This document shows positions 23,780 through 35,272 of a stretch of DNA of 64,000 bases, piece by piece. The stretch covers positions 805,779 to 869,778 of the forward strand of contig JARFIW010001453.1 in the NCBI GenBank assembly GCA_036346225.1, written 5' to 3'. Source of the stretch: Platerodrilus igneus. Taxonomy: Eukaryota; Arthropoda; Insecta; Coleoptera; Lycidae. The position numbers and the translations under genes are program-made. Below the pieces are notes generated by a model. That model saw only the letters and a list, made by a program, of their open reading frames with translations. It searched no databases and was not told where the DNA came from. Numbering within the stretch: position 1 is the first letter of the stretch; each line of letters begins with the position of its first letter.

Positions 23780-24305
23780 TTTTCCCCCTATTTGAATACA
23801 AATAATCCCACTTATTTGAATTCAAATATAGAATATTTAAACTGCCAAAAAAAAAATTTACAAAAAATTGCCTATCTCTCTCTACCCTTATCTATCTATC
23901 TTACCTACCTTATCTCCAATTCAAAAAAAAATATTTACACCTATCCTATATCCCTATCCTATTCCTAACTCTCACCTAATTCTATAAACTGAAATTATCC
24001 CTAACTTCATCCTACTTATCCATTTAATCCTATATACATCCTATATACCTATCCTATTCTTAACCTTTAACTAATCTTCACTATACTTTACTTCCCCCTA
24101 CCTAATCCTATATACCTATCCTACTCTTACTCTATTCCTAACTCTTCACTAATCTTATATGAAATATCTATACTTAACCTATCTTATTTTCTTCCTACAT
24201 TTACTCTTTATCCTCGTCCTAAACCTATTTCTAATTATCTCCCATATTTATCCTATACCTAGCTTTATTTTCTATACACACCTACTTCTATTCTTCTATA
24301 TACAC
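23780..24305 (-). other. 3' untranslated region and polypurine tract
   Basis: On the minus strand this stretch is strongly purine-rich, with repeats of GGATAGGATAGG type, and ends with AGGGGGAAAA (23780-23790) immediately before the 3' LTR start. That placement identifies the polypurine tract used to prime plus-strand DNA. There is no ORF, hence no env gene. Confidence 0.75.
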
Positions 24306-24955
24306 CTATTTCTCTTGTGGTGCTGGTTCTCCGGTATAAGGGAATAGTAGGTTGACGTGAAACCGTCCCCTCTCGTTTCCCGTACCTACTTCCCTTAATA
24401 AATACGTGCACTCCCCTACTACTTCACCTATCTCAAAAGGTCCCTCATATGGCAAGTGTAGTTTAGCACATGTCATCCTATCTCTCTTCCCTACTCTCAA
24501 GCTTTTTACTACTACCTGGTCTCCCACTTTAAATTTTACCCTCTTTCTAATTCTTGCGTTCATCTTCCTTGTATATTTTTCAGCTCTCTTCCTTAACCTC
24601 TCCCTCACATCTACCAAAAGTTGTTGAAATTCATCGTCCCTAGGCACAATTTGCCATGGTCTTTCGGGATACTGTTGCTTGATCAGCATAATGGGACTGG
24701 TTTCTGTCACGGTACTAGGGGTTTCATTGATAAAAGATTCAACCTTGGACAAATTGTCCTCCCATAAACGATGATTCCTATGTGAAGCCAAACGCAAGAA
24801 TTTAACTGTCTCTTGAATATATCGCTCAGCTGGATTAGTTTGAGGATGCCTTATGCTGCAAAACACCACTTTGATGTTTTGCCTCTCCCAATAATCCCTA
24901 AATCTTTGATTATTAAAATATGTAGCATTGTCTGCTAATACTCGTTTAAAAGTTC
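24306..24955 (-). pseudogene. Integrase catalytic C-terminal half (frameshifted)
   Basis: The 187-codon frame at 24306-24869 contains HPQTNPAER, where the Glu is the third catalytic residue of the DDE integrase core, then a helical segment with LWEDNL and a basic C-terminal domain with KVGDQVVV and GPFEIGEV, the usual gypsy C-terminal beta-barrel. The piece carrying the second Asp (LADNATYF) lies just upstream at about 24890-24950 and runs into this frame. A frameshift near 24955 separates it from the upstream core. Confidence 0.85.
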
Positions 24956-25204
24956 CTACTTCCTACAAAATTGTTCCAATTTCTTGTTTGTTCCGACTGT
25001 GTTACAATCCCGAGTGGGATATAATTTGGTAAATTTCGAAAACACATCAGTCACAATCAGCACATGTTTGTGTCCCTTTGTACTTCTGACTAGATTACTC
25101 AAATAGTCAATAGCAACTAAGTCCAGGGGATTTTGTACGTGTATACTTTGTACCACATCTTGACTCGTACTATTTTGTACTTTCCTAAAGTACATAAGTG
25201 ACAC
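24956..25204 (-). pseudogene. Integrase core, first catalytic Asp
   Basis: This segment carries PLDLVAIDYL (first catalytic Asp) and HVLIVTDVFSKF, the typical second strand of the integrase core. It overlaps the end of the RNase H/zinc-binding frame at 25117-25204 in another frame, showing an indel near 25150. It belongs to the gypsy pol. Confidence 0.8.
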
Positions 25205-25857
25205 GTGTTGATGACTGACTTTACTAACCCTAAGTCTTTAGTTGAAAAAAACGTTTCTCTAAAAATTAACCATGTCTTTCGGATCCCTATGTGACCATAT
25301 CTTAAGTGCAGATCTTTGATAATTAATTTTGCTTGTACCCTATCCACTACATACACTTCCAAGTCTTGAATTTTTTTACACAAAAATCCGTTTATCATAT
25401 GGAAGTTTTTAAATCCCGGTTCGTTTTCTAACTTCGTTCTAATAATCTGTAACTCCTCACTCTGCCTCTGGTTCCTCAAGATCTCCTCTTCTCCATATAC
25501 TGAATCGTTTTGTAGTAGACTGTTCATGGCAATCATGATGTCACACAGTCTTTTGTTATCTTTGTCTCGGTTTCTACTAAACGCGTCTGCTATAAAATTG
25601 TTTTCTCCCTTAATATATTTAATCTCAAAGTCAAACTCCTGTAGTAACAGCCCCCACCGATATACTCGATTATTCGAAAATCTTGTATTCATCAACGCAC
25701 ACAACGCCGAATGATCCGTTTCAATTACAAAATGTCTTCCGATCAAAAAAAATTTTAACTTTGTAACACCAAACACCACTGCAGCCATCTCCTTTTCACT
25801 AATCGTGTAATTTACTTCATGCGGCTTCAGTGTGCGTGAAACAAAAGATATGGGCAC
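25117..25857 (-). pseudogene. RNase H and integrase zinc-binding domain
   Basis: The N-terminal half is the RNase H of gypsy pol: FVSRTL, NYTISEKEM, AVVFGV, TDHSAL and FIADAFSR, with the catalytic Glu and Asp residues in place. The C-terminal half has the HHCC zinc finger (H-x3-H in HLRYGH and CHLC). A frameshift near 25840 separates it from the RT connection frame, and another near 25150 from the integrase core. Confidence 0.85.
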
Positions 25858-26054
25858 CTCTTCCCCTCTTGTACTTGGTACAACTCTGCTGCTAACGCAC
25901 TATCCGATGCATCCGTCCTCAGTACGAAACCTACATCAAATCTGGGATGCCTCAAAATTAGTTGGTCGTGAAATTGTTCCAACAGTGTTAGATATGCTGC
26001 CTCTTGACTTTCCGTCCAACTCCATCTTACTCCCTTCTTCAGAAGTTTAAACAA
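25827..26054 (-). pseudogene. RT-RNase H connection and first RNase H strand
   Basis: A 75-codon segment with WSWTESQEAAY and FVLRTDASDSALAAEL, the standard junction between the RT thumb and RNase H in gypsy elements; the Asp of TDAS is the first RNase H catalytic residue. Frame changes lie at both ends. Confidence 0.8.
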
Positions 26055-26763
26055 TGGACCCGCTTTTCAGCAAATCCGGTACAAACTTCTTATAAAAGTT
26101 AAGGACCCCCAAAAAAGCTCTTAATTTCCTAATGTTATTAGGTCTCGGATATGTCAAAAGTTCGGACAATCTTTCTTTATCGATACACATACCTTGAGTG
26201 TTCACCACATACCCCAGAAATTTAACCGTTTTTGAAAAAAATTCACATTTTTCTATATTCAGCCTCAATCCTGCTAATTTAAGCTCTAATAATATCCGTT
26301 CTAAATGAAAGTAATGTTGTTCCTCAGTTTCACTAAAAATTAAAATATCATCCACATAATGTATGCAGAATTGCTCATATGCTCCTAAAATTGCTTGCAT
26401 TGCCTTAATTAATGCTGCACTTGACGTTGACAAACCATACGGTACTACCTTAAAATTATAGATTTTTCCCTCTACGGAAAATCCTGTGTACCTTCTAGAA
26501 TTCTTGTGTAATGGAATCAGCCAGAATGAATTCCTTAAATCTAATTTACTAAAAATAAACTTGCCACTTAAACTCGTCAAAAGTGTGTCCATGGATGGTG
26601 GACAATGGAATTGCGGTTTGGTCCGTTGATTAATTTTTCGTGCATCTAAACATAAACGAATGCTATCATCCTTTTTCTTAACTACCACCAACGGATTTAT
26701 GAAATGAGTGTTTGATACCTCTATTATGCCATCTTCCAACATTTTATTTAATTCTGCCTTCAC
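26047..26763 (-). pseudogene. Reverse transcriptase domain
   Basis: A 238-codon frame with the RT blocks in order: LNKMLEDGIIEVS, RLCLDARKIN, FSKLDLRNSFW, a fingers/palm segment, and YVDDILIF, which is the catalytic YxDD box and intact. It ends in LGYVVN...FLGVLNFYKKF, the thumb. A frameshift near 26800 separates it from the protease frame. The domain itself looks intact. Confidence 0.9.
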
Positions 26764-27510
26764 CTGCTCCCGATATGCTGCTGGAATAGGATAAACCTTT
26801 GCGTTGAACTATCCACTTCCAATATGTGCTCATAGCCTAACGCTGTGCTTGCTTCTACCCCCACTAATTCTGCATGTTTTTGTAATAAAGCTTGAACCTC
26901 TACTCTCTTATCCTCTGGACATCTTATTGTGTTGATCTGTTTAACTTCATCATCCTCTACCTCTACTACATTAATACTAAACCCCGTGTCATCCTCTGTG
27001 ACTTCATAACTGCCCTTCCATGGCACTACCCTATCCTTAATCCTTATTACCTTCCGTTCCATATCTATCAAAACCCCTAACTGCATCATACAGTCAACAC
27101 CTAAAATGCTCTGAAACTTCAGTCCAGGTACAATTACAAACTCCTGTTCACAGCTTAAACCTCCTATATCTATCCTAAGCACCACAACACTATTTACTAC
27201 AGCAAACTTCTTTTTATTTGGAGCTACTAAATGGCTACGCTTTATAGGCATAATTCTATCACAAACCTTATCCCTAATTTTGCTGACGAATTCCTCCGAT
27301 ATTAAACTCGCCTCTGCCCCTGTATCAAGTAATACTTCTACATTATTCTCAAAAATTCCTATATTAATAATTGGCAAACATAATTTTTCCTCAGTTTCTG
27401 GCTCTACTTTCTCCTCAATTTTGAAAAATTCACGTGGATGTTCATATACATTTACACTGAAATCTAGTGGTTTGTCGCGTTCTAAAAATCCTGTCCAGGT
27501 TTGTTTTCCC
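26760..27510 (-). pseudogene. Aspartic protease and start of pol frame
   Basis: The pol frame opens after a TAG near 27510, overlapping the end of the restored gag frame by about 30 bp in the -1 register, as usual for gypsy elements. The protease motif LLDTGAEASLIS is clear near 27310-27340, followed by ILGVDCM. The previously reported start near 27377 is a TTG and is probably not a real initiation site; translation would come through frameshifting from gag. The frame breaks near 26800. Confidence 0.85.
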
Positions 27511-27648
27511 TACTTGGTCCTGGTCTAGCCGTCACCTCAGCGTATGTCCTAGGCGTTTCCACTCGTTCCGTGTCTGTATTAGCTGTCCCCCTCATGTCCG
27601 GTGAACTATTCCTTCTGGTAGGTTCCGGTCTCGGTGCAGGTCCCCTTC

Positions 27649-28893
27649 CTAAACTATTACTTCTAACGTATGGTCGTCTCTGTTCCCAATTCTGTCGCTG
27701 GTATCCGTAACTATTCCCCTTCTAGCATAGTTGTCCCGTCTATTGTCAAACCTAACTGTGTTGATCTGTCTTTCCCTATTATCCCGAGGTCGTCCACTAC
27801 TTACGTCGTCGTACCTCTGCAGGTATTCTAAAAACATTTCTCTGTCCACTATGTTCTGTAGTGCTACGTGTTGTCTTACTTCTACCTCGAAGTATCGTGA
27901 TAAATACTTGATAATTTGTCGGTCCGTCAGTGGTGGGTTCAGTTGCTTTGCTATGCTATACTTGCGTATAGCATATTGCTCCCTACTTCCTGAAAATTCT
28001 CCCTTAAATTTCCCTGTGATTAAGTCGTCTCGTACTTGGTCTTGTCTGTGGTCACTCCAGTAGTGCTTTAAAAATCTGTCTTCAAAGTCCGTGTAGGTGT
28101 CTATGTCCTGTCCTACTAAATTGTACCATGCTTCCGCGTTGTCTTTCAATAAAGCCTTTATCGTATTCAGTTTAGTCTGTTCGTCAAATAAATTTCCCAC
28201 TAGATTTCTTACACTATTAATAAAAATTTGTGGATTTACCCTGTTATCGCCATAAAACTTCATGTGTTGGTCCAATGATACTCCACCTGTATAAAATCTG
28301 GGACCATCCCCCGTTAAACTTGACATGTTGTATTTGATACTACTAACTTCGCGCTCTACCCTGCCTAACTGATCCCTACATGAGTCCGTCACTTCAGTCA
28401 TTTTTACATTTATTTCTTCTTCACAGAAAATGCGTACTTCGGACCTTAAATGTCCCATTTCCTGTCGAAGACCTGTAATATCACGCTCATTTTTTTCAAC
28501 CCTATTTTCTACTTCCCCCAGTTTCACGGTAAGACTATTTTTAAATTCTGTAAATTCTTTAGTATTTTGTTCAATTTTCCCGCTTATCTGCTCTAATTTT
28601 TGGTTGGACTCCTCCCTCGCTCTATTCGATTCTTCTCTAGCTCTATTAGATTCTTCCCTAGCTCTATTAGATTCATCGCTTAGCTGTTCTAATTTTCTGT
28701 TGGACTCCTCCCTAGCTAATCGCATTTCCTCTAACATTCTCATCATTAACTCATTTCCTTGATCCCCTGATTCCGTCCTCGACTGATCTCTACTGCCTGC
28801 AGCTTCTTCCATTTTCGAATTTTTCTCACACAATGCACTATCGTCACTCCCAATTTCCACTCCTTGACTCCTTAACCACTCTTTTCTCTGCAT
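27649..28893 (-). pseudogene. Gag with long coiled coil (C-terminal frameshift)
   Basis: The ATG at 28893 begins a 414-codon frame. Residues 45-190 are a long coiled coil with five near-identical octad repeats (AREESNR-type), residues 200-370 look like the capsid region (MKFYGDN, INSVRNL, AWYNLV, FLKHYW, KLNPP-like, IIKYL), and the tail is Arg/Asn-rich. The frame ends early. The expected basic, proline-rich tail continues in another frame after a G-run near 27715, so one base appears to have been lost there. There is no CCHC knuckle. The product would form the particle that packages element RNA. Confidence 0.85.
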
Positions 28894-29014
28894 ACGTTCT
28901 AATCACTCTCACACACTCTAAAATACTCTTAAACTTATACACACACAGAAACTCTCTCTCTCAGATCGCCAGTTTCCTGGAATAAAATCACAAAAATTTT
29001 ATTTGGAACTCGAG

Positions 29015-29033
29015 CCTCACTTTTGGGTCGCCA
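29015..29033 (-). other. Primer-binding site
   Basis: On the minus strand TGGCGACCCAAAAGTGAGG follows directly after the 5' LTR end (CAGCATTCT). It begins with TGG, complementary to the CCA of a tRNA 3' end. The matching tRNA cannot be named from this window. Two similar words lie further inside the LTR (near 29070-29095 and 29145-29170). Confidence 0.75.
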
Positions 29034-31248
29034 AGAATGCTGTGAAACCTTTTTAATTAGAATCGAGCCTCACGAATTGGGCGTCAAGATTGCTGTGATA
29101 TGTACAAAAAGCCTCTCCATTAATCTTAAACTAAGGTTTTCAAATCGAGTCCCACAGATTGGGCATCAAGAATGCTGTGAAACCTACAAAAAGCTATTAA
29201 CTTAACTGGTCCGTTGACTTTCTTCTGTTCATCGCCTCGGCTGCTCCCCTAGATAAACCTTCATCCTCATTCATAAAAAAAACAAACACATTCCTACCAC
29301 AAACATCAACGTTAACTCTATTTACATCAATATTCACAATACATTAAAATTTCAAAATTAAAAATTCAGCATAAATTTCAGTATCAGAAAATTTCAAGAT
29401 TTAAATTTGTTATCATTTTAATGTGCATCCAAAATTAAAGTCCTTGTAGGATGCCTCCTAATTAATATAACAATATATGCAGACCTGAGTCTGAGTACAA
29501 AGGGAGCATCTACCACCCCTTTACGTTAATTAACCAGGTTCGTCTAATTGAGCTCAAAGACATACCCAAATTTTCATCAAGAACATAAATACTAAATACT
29601 CCTTTCGACTTAAACAAGAAAATTTCACCTTAAAATTAAAAATTTGTTGTTAGTACAACTTCATTACTGTCCATTTTAAGTAAATAAATTATAAAGTTAT
29701 TCAACACACACGAAAACATCAAAGTTCAAACAAAATAGTATAATTTACCTGAAGGTTACTGCACTCGTAGCTTCAATGTACCTCGTCCCTTTGTTAATCA
29801 CACCATTCCAACTGGGTTATATTTAAGGCTTCTGATTCTCAACGCTTTTAAAATTTCTCCACCACCATTCATCTAAAGTTGTATCAGGGCTTTTCCGGAA
29901 CTCATCTGTGTATATCTGACCCCTGTTTTGTGGATCCAGACACGTTTATGAACCATTTAATTATTAACACCCCCGAAAAATAGCAAAGAAATTCAAGCTT
30001 CTTTCACTAATATACGCCAAAACTGCCTACTTTTGTGTATTCATTTGTCGTTGCAAATTTTGACTAATTAGTACAGTGATACTAACTTTATTACCTTGTA
30101 TCTTCTTGTCTAAGTGCACTAAAGTACACTCATTGTAGCACGTAAAGAACAAACTGTTTTAAATCACCAAAATATACGAGCAAACTGTTTAAATTATTCT
30201 ATCAAACTCGGAAAACTAAAAAGCACTGTTTAACGCATTGAATCAAGTCGAAAATCTAAGAGAGCTTGTTCATATTAACCTGGGTATATATAGCGGTTAG
30301 CCCGTCTGTCGGTCTTGTCCCCAAAACGGACAATTCTTTAGAATTTCGCATGCTAGGTTCCCATTCCGCAGCCCGGCATGCGATCTTTACGAAATTTGCA
30401 CTTGCATCAGTTAAATCTCAGAAATTTCGACACGGCTCGCAACGTCTGGAAATAACTAATTAAATTTTATACAGAAATGTTATTTTTACCTCTCAAGTTT
30501 GCCTTTTACTTTCAACCAATCGCAATCCAGTGACGTTGCTCCACTCACGCCTTTTACTATATGTGTCTCGGTCTTGCGCATATTATCTGTCTCTATCTGC
30601 CCTGTTCTTATTGGTGCAAATTGATATTCTTTATTATCGATTATTTCAGTCCATGTGGACTGTGAAATAACCCACCTTTAGCATTTCCCGTAACTATTAA
30701 GCTCCGGTTTCTCCAAGATTCTCTGTAACCATTTGTTATCTGCCAAATTTACGCAGAATGAGCCTTTTAAAAATACGCAGGTGTTCAAACATAATACTTC
30801 TAAATAACGCTTCTACAATTTGCATTTTATTGGGTTTTTACAAGTTTTTATAGATATTATATGTTACTAATGGTTCAATTAACTCCAATTAAAATAATAC
30901 CCTTTAATTTTTAGTGACTCCTAATCAAATCTTAATTATTATCTGTACATTTTGTTTAATACCGGTTACTTAAAATTGAGTTAATTAATATAAATTTTGC
31001 ACGTAATTTCTATTTGTTTCTTTACTAGGAATAATTTATTTACACGTAGAGCTTTTTAATACTGCTTCCTTTTTTTTTTATAGCAAGCGTCTTGTACATA
31101 ATTCAACTCCCTTATTTTTAATGAAGCGAATGAATTTTTATGCTTCACGGTTTTTTACTAACGCGTACCTTTTCCCAAAGCTTCTACACGGTGATTAAAA
31201 TTATTTGATGTAATTCATTAATTTTCTACCCTGGTCTAAATATGAGTA
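29034..31248 (-). repeat. 5' LTR, 2215 bp
   Basis: It starts TACTCATATTTAG at 31248 and ends at the PBS. It is nearly identical to the 3' LTR except that it lacks the 158-160 bp capture. It contains GGAGCAGCCGAGGCGATG near its end, shared with the LTR-like blocks at 11.3 and 47.9 kb. The termini are not the usual TG...CA. Confidence 0.9.
30285..30292 (-). promoter_or_regulatory. Candidate LTR TATA box
   Basis: TATATATA on the minus strand, midway in the 5' LTR and conserved at 22818-22826 in the 3' LTR. Its position fits a U3/R boundary. There is no further support. Confidence 0.4.
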
Positions 31249-32944
31249 ATATATAAATCAATTTCTTTCAGTTTTACTGAAAAGTTTATGGTAAAATGCC
31301 ATGCGTTGCACAAAATCACGATTTGCATATTCCATTTACAGCATGGCATGAAACAAGAAACGTACATCAGATTAATAGGTTCCAATTTTCCCTAAATTAC
31401 CACTTAAACAAAAATGGGCGAATTGAGCTTTTCAATTTTTTTTTATTTCTTCTAATGCAATTGAAAACGAATGGGATTTAGCGTAATACTGAATCAAAAA
31501 ATGTTGATAGCTAGATATTATATGAAGATTTTGTAAAGCAGTAACCAAGGCTCAAAGAATGCAATGTTGATCGTTATCGGTATTTTTTTTTTGCCGAAAG
31601 CATAATTATTTTTTGCTTACATACTGTTTTTTATTCATTAGAATAATTAGATAGCCGAATATAAAAAATTTTCATTTGCAGTTTTTTCAAACAACGATGC
31701 AAATCTGTAATTTTTTCTAAAGTGTCAGTACTGTTTCATAGATTTTTTTACTAAAAATAATTTGGGGAGCCAATATTTGAATATTAAGAATTTAGCATGG
31801 AAATCCTTATACACGCGGCATCATTAAAAAGGCTTATAATATTTCACTATCCAATTTTTTAATATTTTCTATACAACTAAATAATTTGCATTACTGCAGT
31901 TATCGCAGAATTTTTTCTCTATTGCATAATTTAAAGTACTTGAATACTAAAAGTCATTCACACATACAAGCGGTTTATTGTTTCAAGAAAGGTATAGTCT
32001 ATTCAACATTCTATGTAATACATACGACAAGCGTTTTCTTTGTCAAGGAATGTGTAGGCTATTGACTTTTTAGATTTGGATTTATGCACGTATTTTGCCT
32101 TCCATAGCTATGTGCAGCCAACGCTATGTAATTAGATTAAATGCATGCATTTCTAATTTCAATCACAAGAAAAATGAGAGCATCTTGGATTTTTTTATAA
32201 TAAGTTCTGAATCAAATTTTTTTTAAATAACATAAATCTGCAATATAAAATAAAGTAATATATGAAAGTCTAATTGAACCTCAAAAATCGTATTTGATAA
32301 TTTAATGCAATTGTCTAGCAATCAATCAGGCGACTTTTACAATGTTGCTTCTCGCTAGAAAACTAATTGTATTAAAGAAATAAAAATAATTTGAGAAGCT
32401 GAACAATCTCACCCTGTAAATGGAATATGCAATGTGCAACGCATAACATTTTCTATAAAACTTTGTTGAAGCAAATCATTTCTTCATCAGGTGAAGGATT
32501 AATTATAGCACCTAGTAAAACTAACTCATGATGGAGGTTTATAATAATTTTTTTAAAATTCAACTAATGCTACGTAATGAAATTTAAATTACACGACGTT
32601 ATTTCTATGATAAAACTTTTGGTCTTTTATATGACCTTAATAAATACTTGTTTGAAATAAATGTCAATCGCTCGCTGGACTGTCAATATTTTGTTGTCTT
32701 TGTATTCTGTTGGTTGACTAAAAATTTAACATGGAAATCCTTATACACGCGACATCATTGAAAAGGTAATTTTAAGGCTTATAATATTTCACTATCCAAA
32801 ATGATGGTCATAAGAAATTCAAGCTTTTAAATCGGTTTGAATAAAACGTAACAATAAATTAAATTACGCAACGTTAATTCTAATATAAAACTGCAGAATG
32901 TTTTTTAATACTGGTTTAAATAAAAATTGTGTACTTAATTCACA
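31249..32944. repeat. Central part of the large inverted repeat, rearranged
   Basis: 31265-31400 repeats 20025-20050 and 20315-20400 in direct orientation (TCAGTTTTACTGAAAAG, ACATCAGATTAATAG). 32455-32680 is inverted relative to 20150-20345. 32860-32944 is inverted relative to 21165-21250. 31490-31700 repeats 42655-42900 in direct orientation (AAAAAGTTGATAGCTAGATAT, CAAGGCTCAAA). There is no gene. It contains the apparent axis of the inverted structure, though pieces are shuffled. Confidence 0.65.
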
Positions 32945-34260
32945 TTATAATTTGAATTAGGGCCGCTATACTTGCGGCCACGTCCCCAATGCTCCACCCG
33001 GAGGTACTACATTGGGTTTAAACGCGAAAAATAGTCGTGCTCCTAATTTATTCTTACTTCATAGTTGATTCACCCTAAATAAAAACTAAACAAAAATCTA
33101 ACAAACCTAAAATCTAACAAACCTAACAAACTCTAACAATCTAACAAACCTAAAATCTGACAAAACTGGAACAAAAACAAAACAAAACTAAAAACAGGGT
33201 TGTAAATAATGGTATCCCTAGCGCTGACTTTTGAGTGTACCCGATCAACAAGCAAAATGAGAGGGAGGGATCCGTAATACCGGATAGCAGACGCCGGTTC
33301 TGCTTACCAGTGCGACCTGAAGAGTCGTCTTAAAACTATCCAAATCTAGCTAACTAATTTAAATCCATCCCTAACATTCCCTATCATTCCCTAACTGATT
33401 TATATTATGATTACAATCTTCGCAATTCTGCTCGTCCTTCCCAAATATATACTGCAACCAAAATGGCGACAGAACGTCAAACAAAACAAATAAGCCACAT
33501 AATACATGCTATATATAAATAAATATAAAGTGTAAATATAAAATATAAATAAATATAATTATGTAAATATATAAATAAATGTTTAATAAGCGTTAAGCAT
33601 ATAGCAGTGCACAAAATAGCAAAAAGCATCACCCTGTTTATCAGGTGCACTCCCACAAGCATATGTCGGCTAGCGCCTTTACACACCAAACGTGCTTGTT
33701 AAATTATTTCGAAAACTATTAATTAATGTAAATCAATGCTTGTGCGAGTACAGTCGCCACAATTTAAGTCTTACCTCGATAATAAAATTCTTCAGCATCC
33801 GAAGATCTGGTCGTCTGTAACTTACTTCTAATGGTGGGACGGGGTGCACTGCTAAAGTCCTGGTGGGTATGCACTAAATGTTCTTGGGGGGATCACAATC
33901 ACTATCACTATCACTTCACTTTCAAGTCCTGGGGGGATGCGCCGTTGCGCTCTGTTTTATTATCCTTGTTTACTTTATTGATTTAATTTAATAAGGGTTT
34001 ATGATTTATTTGTTATTGTTTATTTGGTATTATTTATTCCCGATTTTCCGCACATAATTATGAAGATAGGCAGTGATTGTATTAATGGAATGGGGGTTTC
34101 TCGTGCATATTGGACATTTTGGTATAATTATCTTTTTTTTTTTTTTTATTATTATTATTTAATATCAGGTTTTGGTTATGCTCGTATCCTTACTCACGCC
34201 AAGTCAATCTAAAATTTTTCAATCCTCCCACCAACCCCACCGAATTTTTACACGCGGTCG
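32945..34260 (-). other. 3' UTR of the R1/LOA-type element
   Basis: Non-coding. It holds a degenerate (AATCTAACAAACCTAA)n stretch at 33085-33175 and an AAATATAAATAAATAT-rich patch at 33510-33590. The 3' terminus in element orientation is CAAATTATAA directly before the duplication, with no poly(A) tail. Confidence 0.7.
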
Positions 34261-34653
34261 TCATTGATTGTCTAATCTCGCGACCCTTTCCGCGAATTCT
34301 TTTAAGGCTGTCCAGAACGCCTTCTGGTTAACCACTTCCCCGACGTCCTCTAGGCTCTTTGGCCATGCCAGACCTAGGATAGCTAGTTTGCTATCAGCCA
34401 ACCCTCGATTTCCCACCTCAAGCGGGCAGTCGAAGAGCACGTGCTCTGCGCTTTCCGCGCCCTCACCGCATTCGCAGCGGTCGCTGTTGGTTAGACCGAA
34501 CCTTTGTAAATACGCCTTCAGGGCGCCGTGCCCTGTTATCAACTGCACCATTTTGTGATCGAGCTTAACCTCGATCTTACCTCTGGCTTCTATGCTCGGT
34601 ATGAATTTGTGGGTCAACCTGCCCGTGGCAGCGTTGTTCCACCTCTCTTCCAT
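34261..34653 (-). pseudogene. ORF2 C-terminal zinc-binding region
   Basis: A 130-codon frame with GHGALKAYLQRFGL, CECG and HVLFDCP: the conserved C-x-C...H...C region at the end of R1/LOA-type ORF2 proteins. It overlaps the RNase H frame by 40 bp in another frame, so one indel near 34640 splits ORF2. It probably binds nucleic acid. Confidence 0.85.
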
Positions 34654-35150
34654 TGTCGAATTGATTTTTCGCGCAGCTTTCTTTTGATTAAAGACCTCGG
34701 TATCGACGAATGTGATATTCGAAAGTCGCCCGTCGCGGCCTCTTTAGCTAATTCGTCAGCCCTATCGTTTCCTACGTTACCATTGTGCGACCTGACCCAA
34801 CAGAACTTTAAACGTCGAAACTCTAGCGCCGTACGCGCTATCCTCCAGACGTCCGCTTGGAGATCTGTCGAGGTGTTCATGTTTGTTAAAGCCGTTAGCG
34901 CCGATTTACTATCACTGATTATATAATACTCGTCTCTGCCCGTATGGTTTATTACGTAATCGATAGCCTCTCGTATGGCTACCAATTCGCACTGGAAGAT
35001 AGTGCACCAGTTCGCGAGTTTGGTTTGAAACCGAAACACCTCCCTTTCCTGCTTATACACGACAAACGCCGCGCCTGCTTGCCCATCGTCCATACGTGAA
35101 CCGTCCGTATAAATTCTGATACCCATCACGTCCTCATCACCTTCGACAAA
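34614..35150 (-). pseudogene. ORF2 RNase H domain
   Basis: The frame carries the RNase H1 residues in order: IYTDGS (first Asp), CELVAIREAI (Glu), ISDSKSALTAL (second Asp) and VRSHNGNVGNDRADELA (His and final Asp). All catalytic acids are present. RNase H is typical of R1/LOA/I-group elements and absent from many other non-LTR clades. Frameshifts lie near 34640 and between 35150 and 35273. Confidence 0.85.
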
Positions 35151-35272
35151 CTCGATCCTCTAATATCAGCCGGGTGCCCTAACTCAGATACAACAATCTT
35201 TCTTGCAATTTCCTATTACCAAGATTAAGATCTTCGATAATTTCGCGCCCTTTTCCTATATTTATTAATCGT

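Larger units (their letters stand above)
21407..31248 (-). mobile_element. Ty3/gypsy-type LTR retrotransposon, full length, minus strand
   Basis: A 9.84-kb element with LTRs at 21407-23779 and 29034-31248, gag and a complete but frameshifted pol (PR-RT-RH-IN) between them, a PBS next to the 5' LTR and a purine-rich tract next to the 3' LTR. The domain order with IN last is the Ty3/gypsy order. No envelope-like ORF lies between IN and the 3' LTR. The LTRs differ by roughly 1 percent outside the extra 160-bp segment, so the insertion looks young, yet gag and pol carry several frameshifts. The flanks are (TA)n on the left and ATATATAAA on the right. It interrupts the large inverted repeat. Confidence 0.9.

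Noticed and set aside
23780..24305. Envelope gene of an errantivirus-type element
   Set aside because: The stretch is only 526 bp, non-coding and purine-rich on the element strand.
27501..28762. Plus-strand ORFs across gypsy gag
   Set aside because: Antisense shadows; the SLALLDSSLALLDSS repeat is the reverse of the Gag coiled-coil repeat.
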